From assembly GCA_964447335.1 (NCBI GenBank), contig CAYUSA010000008.1, positions 5,643 to 69,642 of the forward strand: DNA of 64,000 bases, read 5' to 3'. Under the pieces are notes generated by a model. That model did not search any database and was not told the DNA's origin. It saw only the letters and a program-made list of their open reading frames with translations. The translations under genes were made by a program, and so were the position numbers. The stretch comes from HRBIN12 sp964447335 (GTDB taxonomy: Bacteria > Actinomycetota > UBA4738 > HRBIN12). Positions 24,780 to 32,370 of the stretch are shown one piece after another. Numbering within the stretch: position 1 is the stretch's first letter; each line of letters opens with the position of its first letter.

Positions 24780-26395
24780 GCCTCTGGTACGTGACCGAGG
24801 GGTTCACGCCGGAGGAGCGGGCGCGGCTCGAGCCGTACTTCACGAACCTCGAGGGCCCCGTGTTCGCGCTCACGAACCTGCCCGAGGTCGTGAAGGGCGC
24901 GCTCTTCGCCCGGTACTCGCGCACGACGAAGTCGATCCGGCGGCTGTTCCTCGACGAGTTCGCGAAGGACGTCGAGGGCTTCGCGGTCACCGGTCACGTC
25001 GGCACCGAGCGCGCCGAGCGCCTGTACGACAACGTGTTCTTCGAGTACGGCGACGACTCGGTCGCGCAGCTCGGCGGCGTGCACCTCGCGTGCGAGCAGG
25101 CCTCGCAGCTCCTCGCGAAGGCGATCGAGTGGGGGCGCCTGGCCGCGTACCTCGAGCAGTCCACGCGCTACATGCGGTACGACGACAAGCCCGGCGGCCG
25201 CTGGCGCCTCACCGTCCCGCCCGAGATCGAGGGCACGCCGCTCGAGCACGGGTACCAGGACTTCGCCACGCGCACGTTCGAGGCCTACGGCCGCATGTTC
25301 CAGCCGATGTTCGACTGGTTCCAGGCGCGGTTCCCGAAGGACGAGGGCGACTCGGACTTCGTCTACCGCTCGACGATCACCGCGAAAACGTGCGACACGC
25401 TGCGCGTGCTGCTGCCGACCGGCACGCGCTCGAACCTCGGCGTGTACGCCGACGGCCAGGCGTTCGAGATGATGCTGCTCCGCATGCGTGCGCACCCGCT
25501 CGCCGAGGTGCGCGAGTACGCCGACCTCATGCTCGTCGAGCTCCGCAAGCTCATCCCCTCGTTCCTGAAGCGCGTCGACCTGCCCGACCGCGGCGGCGCG
25601 TGGTCCGAGTACCAGGCCGCGACGCGTGAGGCGGTCGCCGGGGTGGCCGCGAAGATGGCGATCGACGTCGACGCGCCCACCGGCGGTCCCGAGGTCACCC
25701 TCACCGACTGGGAGCCCGACGGCGAGGAGAAGATCGTCGCCGCGGCCCTGTACGCGGTGACCGAGCTCCCCGACGAGCGCCTCCGCGAGCTCGCACGCGG
25801 GATGAGCCCGACCGAGCGCGCCGAGGTCCTCCGCGCGTACGTCGGCGAGCGCGGCAACCGGCGACACAAACCCGGCCGAGCCTTCGAGCGCACCGGCTAC
25901 CGCTTCGACGTCCTCTGCGACTACGGCGCCTTCCGAGACCTCCAGCGTCACCGCCCCCTCACGCTCGAGTTTCAGGTGCTCACACCCCAGCACGGGTACG
26001 CGACGCCCGAGCAGATCGACGAGGCCGGCCTTGCCGACGAGTGGCACCGCGTGATGGAGGACTCGGCCGAGATGTGGGCCAAGCTCGCCGACGCCGCCGG
26101 CAAGGACGTCGCGCAGTACGCCGTCGCGATGGCCTACCGCATCCGCTTCGTGATGCAGATGAGCGCCCGCGAGGCGATGCACCTCATCGAGCTGCGGAGC
26201 TCACCGCAGGGCCATCCGACGTATCGGCGCGTGGCGCACCAGATGCACGCCCTGATCCGCGAGGTGGCTGGCCACAACGCGATCGCCGAGGCGATGCGCT
26301 ACGTCGATTTCAGCGACGTGGACCTCGAGCGCCTGGAGGCCGAGCGCAGAGCCGACGCCAAGCGCAGAGCCGCCCTGGACGAGGGTCGGGGTTGA
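24776..26395 (+). CDS. Tandem ThyX-like (FAD-dependent thymidylate synthase family) protein
   Basis: Protein of 539 residues, about twice the length of a normal ThyX (220-250). The N-terminal half (about 1-290) contains YGDDSVAQLGGVHLACEQ and AAYLEQSTRYMRYDD; the C-terminal half (about 310-530) contains FRDLQRHRPLTLEFQVLTPQHGY and SAREAMHLIELRSSPQGHPTYRRVAHQM. The usual ThyX signature (RHR followed by an N/E-S-x-RY part) is divided: EQSTRY (127-132) without RHR in the first half, RHR (391-393) without the S-x-RY part in the second. The halves may complete one site between them, or the protein may have another flavin-linked function. ATG overlaps the pknB stop by four bases, an unusual place for a nucleotide gene. 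Confidence 0.82.
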   Translation: MSLWYVTEGFTPEERARLEPYFTNLEGPVFALTNLPEVVKGALFARYSRTTKSIRRLFLDEFAKDVEGFAVTGHVGTERAERLYDNVFFEYGDDSVAQLGGVHLACEQASQLLAKAIEWGRLAAYLEQSTRYMRYDDKPGGRWRLTVPPEIEGTPLEHGYQDFATRTFEAYGRMFQPMFDWFQARFPKDEGDSDFVYRSTITAKTCDTLRVLLPTGTRSNLGVYADGQAFEMMLLRMRAHPLAEVREYADLMLVELRKLIPSFLKRVDLPDRGGAWSEYQAATREAVAGVAAKMAIDVDAPTGGPEVTLTDWEPDGEEKIVAAALYAVTELPDERLRELARGMSPTERAEVLRAYVGERGNRRHKPGRAFERTGYRFDVLCDYGAFRDLQRHRPLTLEFQVLTPQHGYATPEQIDEAGLADEWHRVMEDSAEMWAKLADAAGKDVAQYAVAMAYRIRFVMQMSAREAMHLIELRSSPQGHPTYRRVAHQMHALIREVAGHNAIAEAMRYVDFSDVDLERLEAERRADAKRRAALDEGRG

Positions 26396-27012
26396 GCGGA
26401 CCACGCGGCAGCTTCCGGCTCCGCCGGTCGGTCGCGGGGGTGGTGATCATCTCCTCCATCTGTCTCGGTGCCGCGACCGAGGCCGACGCGACCACGACCC
26501 GCGTGCGCGTCACCGACCTGGGATTCCGACCCTCGGCCATCCGGGTCGCGCTTGGCGACTCCGTTCGGTGGACCGACATCGGCACGAGTGCGCATGTGGT
26601 GATGTCTGATCCGGCCGGGTTCTTCCGGGTGGAGCTCGAGCCAGGTGGAGATGGCCGACGAGTGATGCGATCGGCTGGGACATTCACCTACTCGTGTCGC
26701 CTCCAGCCCGACATGCGAGCGGTCGTCCGGGTGCCGGTGATCGCGGAGCCGCGAACGGGCGCCACGCCGGGAGCGCGCATCACGATCACCATCGCGACTG
26801 CTCGAGTGCAGGGCCGGACCTATGACGTTCGATGGCGGCGTGACGACGGGCGGTGGCGTGGCCTGCGACAGGACGTGCGGGCTCGCCGGGCGTTCTTCGT
26901 GCCGTCGCGGACCGGGGAGTTCGCGTTCCGAGCGCGGGTCCACTTGACCGAGAGTGGCGGCACGAGCCGCTGGTCGCCCCGCGATCGTGTTCTCGTCGTG
27001 CCTGCCCCGTAG
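26392..27012 (+). CDS. Secreted cupredoxin-like protein with altered copper site
   Basis: Protein of 206 residues starting with TTG at 26392, overlapping the upstream stop (no in-frame ATG is available near the N-terminus; a GTG at about 26440 is an alternative). A signal-like segment (about 12-32) is followed by a plastocyanin-type domain (about 37-118): VRVTDLGFRPSAIRVALGDSVRWTD, SAHVVMSD and FTYSCRLQPDMRAVVRV. The expected ligands are His in SAHVV, then Cys-x2-His-x3-Met; here the second His is Gln (CRLQPDM), so a normal type 1 site is unlikely. The C-terminal half (about 125-206) looks like an Ig/FnIII-type beta domain with WxxRxDxGRWRGL. Function unknown. Confidence 0.7.
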   Translation: MSGPRGSFRLRRSVAGVVIISSICLGAATEADATTTRVRVTDLGFRPSAIRVALGDSVRWTDIGTSAHVVMSDPAGFFRVELEPGGDGRRVMRSAGTFTYSCRLQPDMRAVVRVPVIAEPRTGATPGARITITIATARVQGRTYDVRWRRDDGRWRGLRQDVRARRAFFVPSRTGEFAFRARVHLTESGGTSRWSPRDRVLVVPAP

Positions 27013-27110
27013 ACCGTCGAGGACTGGCCGCGCCTCCTCATCGCCTCGCTGACGTGGTTGCCCGAGCGGGCGCACCATCCGGAGCGATGAACCGTCGCAC
27101 ACGCATCGGG

Positions 27111-27116
27111 CTATAT
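27111..27116 (+). promoter_or_regulatory. -10 box CTATAT, probable leaderless promoter of the sigma gene
   Basis: CTATAT ends seven bases before the ATG at 27124. GAACC at 27089-27093 lies 17 bases upstream and resembles an ECF-type -35, so autoregulation is possible, though the -10 is not of ECF type. Confidence 0.5.
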
Positions 27117-27123
27117 AGGCGTG

Positions 27124-27720
27124 ATGGCCGAGATACGGTCAGACGCGGAACTCGTCACTGCCTCTGCGACGCAGCCCTCCCTCTTCGCGGACGTCTTCGA
27201 CCGTCATTTCGACGTCATCCATCGCTACCTGGCAAGACGGGTAGGGCGACAACTCGCCGACGATCTCGCCGCCGAGACCTTCCTCCAGGCCTTCAAGGCT
27301 CGTGCGCGGTACGACCCGGCACACGGCGATGCCCGACCGTGGCTGTACGGGATCGCCGCGAACCTGCTTCGCCACCACTACCGGGAAGAGCGGCGGCGCC
27401 TGATGGCGTATGCGAGGACCGGGGTCGATCCACTCGCCGATGATCTGGGGGACGCCGACTCGCGCGCCGACGCCCAGGCACTCGGCCCACGTCTCGCCCT
27501 CGCGCTTGCATCGCTTCCCGCCAGGGACCGAGAGCCCCTCCTCCTGTTGGCGTGGGGGCAGCTCAGCTATGAGGAGATCGCGAGGGCGCTCCGCGTGCCG
27601 GTCGGCACGGTTCGATCACGGCTCCACCGCGCGCGACGTCACGTGAACGAACTCGTCGGCGATCCCGGGCAATACCTCATCGAGGACGAACTCGGTCCTC
27701 GACCCGCGAGCGAAGGCTAA
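27124..27720 (+). CDS. ECF-type RNA polymerase sigma factor
   Basis: Alternative sigma factor of 198 residues. Region 2 (about 18-90) has FDRHFDVIHRYLARRVG and DLAAETFLQAFKARARYDP with the core-binding and -10-binding helices; region 4 (about 120-175) has LASLPARDREPLLLLAWGQLSYEEIARALRVPVGTVRSRLHRAR. The ATG at 27124 is favoured over the adjoining GTG by the -10 box spacing. A CU044_5270-type membrane protein gene follows after 26 bases and probably encodes a regulator or output of this sigma. Confidence 0.9.
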   Translation: MAEIRSDAELVTASATQPSLFADVFDRHFDVIHRYLARRVGRQLADDLAAETFLQAFKARARYDPAHGDARPWLYGIAANLLRHHYREERRRLMAYARTGVDPLADDLGDADSRADAQALGPRLALALASLPARDREPLLLLAWGQLSYEEIARALRVPVGTVRSRLHRARRHVNELVGDPGQYLIEDELGPRPASEG

Positions 27721-27746
27721 GCGGAAGACGAGGAGGCCTGAAACCG

Positions 27747-28673
27747 ATGGATGACATGGACCTGATCGAGCGCTTCCGTACCGACGTCGCCGGCGCGGGT
27801 GCTGAGGCGAGAGCATCCGCTCGGGCAGCCCTGGTCAGAACCATCGACGGCGGGAGGATCGAGAACGGGCGTGGGCCAGCTCGCGCCCCTCGCGCGAAGC
27901 TCCGGCTCGTGACCGCGGCCGTGGCCGGTGCGCTTGCGCTGGCGCTCGTTATCCCGGCGTTGCTCCCTGGTGGACGTGAGCCGTCTGCGGCCGCCGAGAC
28001 CCTTCGTGGGGCGGCTCAGATGGCCATGAGTCAACCCTGGGTACCGATCAAGCCAGGTCAGTACGTGTACACGAAGACCCTGGCCCAGTGGGAGACAACC
28101 GAGGGAGACGAGACCCGGTTGGACGACGTTGTCCGCGAAACCTGGATCGGCCCCGACGGATCCGGGCGGATCGATGAGACCCGCGGCGCCATCCATTGGG
28201 ATGACACCTTCCCGGCCGGAGAGATGCACTTCGAGGACCTCTCGGCGCTCCCCACCGACGTAGACGGATTGCGCTCGTACGTCGAGGAACGTGCGTCGCA
28301 TGCCGACAACCCCCTCGACTACGAGATGTTCGTGGTGATCGGCGACCTCCTGCGCGAAACGTACGCCCCACCCGAGGTCCGGGCGGGACTCTACGAGGTG
28401 GCAGCCGACCTGTCGGGCGTCGAGCTGCTGGGGCCGACCAGCGACGAGTCTGGGCGGGTCGGGATCGGAGTGGCGTACGCGAACGCAGGCATCCAACACG
28501 TGCTGATCTTCGATCCAGGGACTTCCGCGGTGCTCGGAGAGCGGGAGGTCATCTTGAACACGACCGGCACATCATCCGGACCCGCCGGCCGAGCCGAGCC
28601 CGAGACGGTTCCCGGAAGCTGGACCGTCTACGTGGACTCAGGGATCGTGGACTCGATCACAGAACGACCGTAG
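27747..28673 (+). CDS. CU044_5270-like membrane protein paired with the sigma factor
   Basis: Protein of 308 residues. A cytoplasmic N-terminus of about 50 residues (MDLIERFRTDV...) leads to one membrane helix (about 52-72) and an external domain of about 235 residues containing ETLRGAAQMAMSQP, PGQYVYTKTLAQWETT and ETWIGPDGSGRIDETRG, a pattern seen in actinobacterial CU044_5270-family proteins. These genes regularly follow ECF sigma genes; an anti-sigma role through the short N-terminus is possible, but no zinc (HxxxCxxC) motif is present. GAGGAGG stands about ten bases before the ATG. Confidence 0.75.
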   Translation: MDDMDLIERFRTDVAGAGAEARASARAALVRTIDGGRIENGRGPARAPRAKLRLVTAAVAGALALALVIPALLPGGREPSAAAETLRGAAQMAMSQPWVPIKPGQYVYTKTLAQWETTEGDETRLDDVVRETWIGPDGSGRIDETRGAIHWDDTFPAGEMHFEDLSALPTDVDGLRSYVEERASHADNPLDYEMFVVIGDLLRETYAPPEVRAGLYEVAADLSGVELLGPTSDESGRVGIGVAYANAGIQHVLIFDPGTSAVLGEREVILNTTGTSSGPAGRAEPETVPGSWTVYVDSGIVDSITERP

Positions 28674-28690
28674 GCAGCACGGGCAGGTGT

Positions 28691-29614
28691 CTACCCCGCG
28701 ACCGAGATCCCGAGCGCTCGGAGCTCGTCAGGACCACGCGGGGTGAACAACCAGTCGCGGAACCTCTGGTCCGGAACGAGGCTCGGCATGGGGCGGACCT
28801 CGGTCTGTCCGACCAGGTACATCCGGAAGCCGTGCGGCTCGAGCATCGCCTGGAGCACCGATCCGTCCGCGACCGGGAGGACCTCGCAGAGCATGTCGGG
28901 GTGGAAGGCTTCGAGGAACGCCTGCCCGTGCCGGAGGATCTGGTCCTCGGTGCCTTCGACGTCGATCTTCATCACGACCCGTGCGCCGGAGGGGACGAGG
29001 TCCGCCATCGAGTCGAGGGACCGGAACCCGATCTGGACGCCGTCGGCGAAGCTCATCCGGCTCGAGTAGAAGGACGGGAGCGCCGACCCGCCCTTGCCGA
29101 TCGGCACCACCATCGACGCTCCGGGCTCGCCGAGCCCTTCCACGTGGACCTCCACCCGGTCGGCCACCCCGTTCCGGCGGAGGTTCTGCTCGAGCGCCTC
29201 CGCCACTCGAGGGACGATCTCGAAAGCATGGGCACGCAGCTCGGGATCCACCGCCGTCGCCGCGAGCGTGAACACGCCCGTGTACGCACCGACGTCGAGC
29301 AGGACGTCAGCCTCACGCGCGAGTCGGCTCACGATCTCGAGCGCGAGTGCATCCTCCGGCTTCGGCCGACGCCCGTTCCCCCAGTACAGCTCCTTCGCGA
29401 TCTCACAGCGGTCCGGTCGGAGCATCATGAACGTGCCGCCCTCGACGTGGCCGGTGACCTCGCGCAGCCGAGCGGGGGCCGGCAGCCGCCCGGAGCGGAA
29501 CCGGGGCGCCACGCGGAGGAACCCCCGCATGAGCGCGTGCGGAACCGCGAGGCTGAGGAAGCGCTTCACGTACCGCTTCAACCCGAACCAGCTCTGGCGC
29601 TGCTCGACACTCAC
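28691..29614 (-). CDS. FkbM-family SAM-dependent methyltransferase
   Basis: Protein of 307 residues, GTG start. The SAM-binding fold begins with LLDVGAYTGVFTLAA (about 110-124), followed by the acidic end of strand 2 (HAFEIVP), and the FkbM signature VVMKIDVEGTEDQILRHGQAFL (about 222-243). Members methylate hydroxyls on sugars, lipids or natural products. A basic N-terminus (LKRYVKRFLSLAVPHAL) may associate with membranes. It neighbours a polysaccharide deacetylase, which suggests a surface glycan substrate, but no glycan cluster is visible. Confidence 0.85.
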   Translation of the reverse strand: MSVEQRQSWFGLKRYVKRFLSLAVPHALMRGFLRVAPRFRSGRLPAPARLREVTGHVEGGTFMMLRPDRCEIAKELYWGNGRRPKPEDALALEIVSRLAREADVLLDVGAYTGVFTLAATAVDPELRAHAFEIVPRVAEALEQNLRRNGVADRVEVHVEGLGEPGASMVVPIGKGGSALPSFYSSRMSFADGVQIGFRSLDSMADLVPSGARVVMKIDVEGTEDQILRHGQAFLEAFHPDMLCEVLPVADGSVLQAMLEPHGFRMYLVGQTEVRPMPSLVPDQRFRDWLFTPRGPDELRALGISVAG

Positions 29615-29693
29615 GAGCGTGTGCCTCGGTCCCGGGGGCGTTGGCTCATCCGCTCACCTCTCGCGCTCGCTCACGATCTCGCATACGAAAGCA

Positions 29694-30479
29694 TCACGCA
29701 TCCGGGCACGAGAAGCCCGACTGCCACACCCACGGGCGCGGCACCGCCGACACCGGCTTGCCGCTACGCAGGAGATCACCGGCGGTCGTGACCTCCAGCC
29801 CTCGTGCCTGAAGCAGCGGCAGGAGCACACGAAGAACCGCCATGGCATGCTCGCGCTCGATCCCGCCGTCGCTCGCATCGTGCGCGAGGATGATGTCGCC
29901 GGGGCGGATGTCGGCGGCGATCGTCGTGGCCACCTCGCGCGGCGTGAGACGCGTATCACCTACGTAGTGATCCAAAGCGATCGACCAATGAACCGGCGTG
30001 AGACCTTCCGGCCGTAGGTCCTCGAGCGTCTCGGCGCGAACGTCCCCGTACGGAGCCCTGACGAGGGTCGACCCACCAAGCGGCACCAGGAGCTCCCGGG
30101 CTCGTCCGACCTGCGCCAGCGCATCGGACCCAGACAAGTCCGAGAGCCGAGCATGCGACCACGTGTGGTTCCCGAGCTCGTTCCCACCGGCCAGGATCGC
30201 ATCCAGCTCCGTCGGATGAGCCGCCGCGCGCTCGCCGACGACGAAGAACGTCGCTCGAGCCCCGTGCTCCGCGAGGAGCTCCAGCACCTCGTCCGTGTAT
30301 CGGGGATCCGGACCGTCATCGAACGTGAGCGCGACGGCGCGCCGAGTCGTCTCGACCCGGCAGATCGGCGCGACGCCTTCGTAGCCCCGCAGGCGGACGG
30401 CGTGGACCCCCTGGATCCCCCCGGTCAGCACGAGGCAGAGACACGTAGCGGCCGCAACGAACAGGAAGCGATGTCTCAT
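29694..30479 (-). CDS. Secreted polysaccharide deacetylase (NodB domain, CE4)
   Basis: Protein of 261 residues with a Sec signal (about 1-24, RHRFLFVAAATCLCLVLTGG). The NodB domain (about 50-235) has all motifs: TFDDGPDPRYT (catalytic Asp and metal Asp), NHTWSHARL (metal His pair), RAPYGDV, WSIALDHY and the C-terminal ILAHDASDGG with the catalytic His. It removes N- or O-acetyl groups from cell-wall polymers such as peptidoglycan or chitin-like chains. ATG at 30479 is chosen because the signal peptide starts there. Confidence 0.9.
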   Translation of the reverse strand: MRHRFLFVAAATCLCLVLTGGIQGVHAVRLRGYEGVAPICRVETTRRAVALTFDDGPDPRYTDEVLELLAEHGARATFFVVGERAAAHPTELDAILAGGNELGNHTWSHARLSDLSGSDALAQVGRARELLVPLGGSTLVRAPYGDVRAETLEDLRPEGLTPVHWSIALDHYVGDTRLTPREVATTIAADIRPGDIILAHDASDGGIEREHAMAVLRVLLPLLQARGLEVTTAGDLLRSGKPVSAVPRPWVWQSGFSCPDA

Positions 30480-30534
30480 GTCGTGGGTGTGCTCATCCCG
30501 ACCCACCAAGGCTCCCGTCGAATCGATCCGCCGT

Positions 30535-31074
30535 TCAGATGATGTAGACCTGCCGGATCAGCGTCAGCCGGTGCCCTTCGACCTTGATCCGATAGTAACC
30601 GTGCGTGCCACCGGACCACTCGGACGTGGGGAAGCCGGCGCGGAACGCATCGACGAACCGGCGGACGGAGACGGCCACCCTGGTCGGTGAGCCGTGACGA
30701 TCGAACCCAAGGAGCATGACCTTCGTGTCGGGGGTCAGCCGGAAGGTGGCCATCTCATCCAGGTCGCGCACGTACACAGGATTCGGGAGGTCCTGCCCCG
30801 GTAGGATCACTCCGTCCTCGATGGCGGCTTCCGTCGCCCGCTCGTTCCAGAAGACGTCGGCCCACCTGATCGTGATCGCGTCGCCCGCTTCGGAGATACC
30901 CACGAGCGCCGCGTACCTGTTCGCGGCGCTCGGTTGAGGCGATTCCGAGCCGGTGGGCCGTGGGCGAGTCGCCTCCGACTCGGTGGGCCGCGGTTCGGGC
31001 GATCTCAACGGGTCACACGAGGTCGTCGTCACGGCCAGAACCAATGCACCACACAGCACCCAGCGCGCTGTCAC
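30535..31074 (-). CDS. Putative lipoprotein of unknown function
   Basis: Protein of 179 residues, GTG start. It opens with a signal segment (TARWVLCGALVLAVTTTSC) whose Cys20 fits a lipobox loosely, followed by a Pro/Ser/Glu-rich linker (about 22-50) and a compact domain of about 125 residues with ITIRWADVFWNERATEAAIEDG and a C-terminal HGYYRIKVEGHRLTLIRQVYI. I do not recognise the domain; similar actinobacterial proteins are annotated only as hypothetical. It may be cotranscribed with the deacetylase 55 bases downstream. Confidence 0.7.
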   Translation of the reverse strand: MTARWVLCGALVLAVTTTSCDPLRSPEPRPTESEATRPRPTGSESPQPSAANRYAALVGISEAGDAITIRWADVFWNERATEAAIEDGVILPGQDLPNPVYVRDLDEMATFRLTPDTKVMLLGFDRHGSPTRVAVSVRRFVDAFRAGFPTSEWSGGTHGYYRIKVEGHRLTLIRQVYII

Positions 31075-31310
31075 AGGGGCACCTCGCCTTCAGGCGGGCG
31101 GATACGCGTAGGCGATCTGATCGATCCCCTCATGGATACCGACGTCGGTGCGCCGCGATCGGTTCTGCCGTTGACGAAGGTCGAGTACATCCAGCGGTGC
31201 GGCGACCGCGACACCCGCTCCCGGTGTTCATGTACCGATGAGCGAGGCGCAGGAGACCGCCGTCCCCGAGACGAGCGGCACCACGCTGCGGGTGACCTGA
31301 CCACCGCCCG

Positions 31311-32129
31311 TCACTGCGACTCGGAGGGGCCGCCGCCCAGCCGGTCGCCGAGGTCCGCACCGAACACCTCGAGCAGGTCGTCCGCCAGGAGCGCCTCGAT
31401 GAGCGTTTCGGATCCACCCACGTAGGTCGACGTGATGTCGATGTCGGTCGAGACGAACCAAGCCCGATCGGCCGGCCACCAGAAGCTCGGCGGCATCCAC
31501 CGCGCGCCGTGGTCCTCGGCGCTCGCCGAGACATCGATCGAACCTCGGTGGAGGATGTACGTCCTCCCGCTCCCAGTCAGCGAGGGGCTGATCTCGATCC
31601 CGAGGTCACGGTCGGGGTCGGGCACCTCTCGCCGTCGTGCGAAACGCCGCTTCAGCGCCCCGAACATCCTCTGACGTGCTCGGGTGCGGACGAGCAGCTC
31701 CGGCTCGCCCCTCCCCCCAAACCCGCTCCACACGAGCAGCCACACGGCGTCGGGTGTGGACGTTGCCGCGGTCAGGTACCGCGTCAGCCTATCCAGGTGC
31801 GGTTGCACGAGTTGGCCCTCCATCGGAAGGGACCTGTTCTGGCTGTTCCACGAGGTGCCGTCCGCCCGGACCGCGATGTCGTCGATGAACGAGCGGCCCG
31901 TGAGGGCCTTGCCGCTCCACGAGGCGATCTCGGCTCAGCTCACGGCGCGCTCCGTCGGGACCTGCTCCGTCGGGACCTGCCAGTCGTGCGCGGGGTGCAG
32001 GATCCTCGCGTAACGGGGGAAGCCATCGGGCATCCACGAACCCACGTCGCGCCCGAACGTCAGGGACTCTCGCAGCCACTCCGCCGCGTCCGCGTCCGCG
32101 ATCGGGTCGGGATCGATCCGCAGGGCCAT
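31311..32129 (-). pseudogene. Hypothetical protein gene interrupted by one in-frame TGA
   Basis: One continuous reading frame of 273 codons from the ATG at 32129 (preceded by AAGGAGGTG, near-perfect) to the TGA at 31311, broken only by a TGA at 31935-31937. The part before it has EWLRESLTFGRDVGSWMPDG and FPRYARILHPAHDW; the part after it begins AEIASWSGKALTGRSF and continues to WLLVWSGFGG, GRTYILHRGSIDVS and SFWWPADRAWFVSTDIDITSTYVGGSETL, which together match a single actinobacterial hypothetical family. Relatives tend to have WAEIA at the break, so TGA probably replaces a Trp TGG. A 15-base tandem duplication sits just before the stop. Otherwise the frame is intact, so decay is recent, or the codon is a sequencing error. 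Confidence 0.75.
31950..31979. repeat. 15-bp direct tandem duplication inside the broken gene
   Basis: CTCCGTCGGGACCTG occurs twice in a row. On the coding (minus) strand it duplicates QVPTE to give QVPTEQVPTE, in frame, 12 bases before the TGA. It adds five residues absent from what I expect of the family. Confidence 0.8.
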
Positions 32130-32206
32130 CCAGCACCTCCTTGCGAGTGCCTCGTCGGGGCCACGCTACGCTATGACGCCGCTCGCGGCTGACCTGCGGT
32201 TTCGGG

Positions 32207-32212
32207 TACCCT
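32207..32212 (+). promoter_or_regulatory. -10 box TACCCT, probable leaderless promoter of the his operon
   Basis: TACCCT ends eight bases before the ATG at 32221 of the small gene that leads the his operon. It lies within the palindrome GGGTACCC (32205-32211 region). Confidence 0.5.
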
Positions 32213-32220
32213 GAGGCCCC

Positions 32221-32370
32221 ATGTCCCGCGAACAGACCTTCCTGCTGGCCCTGGGCCTCCTGATCGCCGCCGCGGCGTTCGTCTCGGCGAGCGGCTGGAT
32301 CATGTTCGTCCGCGACCGGCGCGCGGGGCGTGCCGCCCACCCCCATCACGAGGCCGCCGAGGAGCACTAG
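32221..32370 (+). CDS. 49-residue membrane microprotein leading the his operon
   Basis: Short gene ending on the base before the hisD ATG. The product opens with SREQTF, has one hydrophobic helix (about 7-30, LLALGLLIAAAAFVSASGWIMF), then a basic stop-transfer (VRDRRAGR) and a His/Glu-rich tail (HPHHEAAEEH). It contains five His near the C-terminus, but they are not a run of consecutive His codons, so a classical his attenuator peptide is unlikely. The -10 spacing, membrane pattern and direct abutment to hisD support a real gene. Function unknown. Confidence 0.6.
   Translation: MSREQTFLLALGLLIAAAAFVSASGWIMFVRDRRAGRAAHPHHEAAEEH

Noticed and set aside
31935..31937. TGA as selenocysteine or recoded Trp
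   Set aside because: The position fits Trp in the family, no SECIS-like hairpin was noticed, and TGA ends most other genes in the window.
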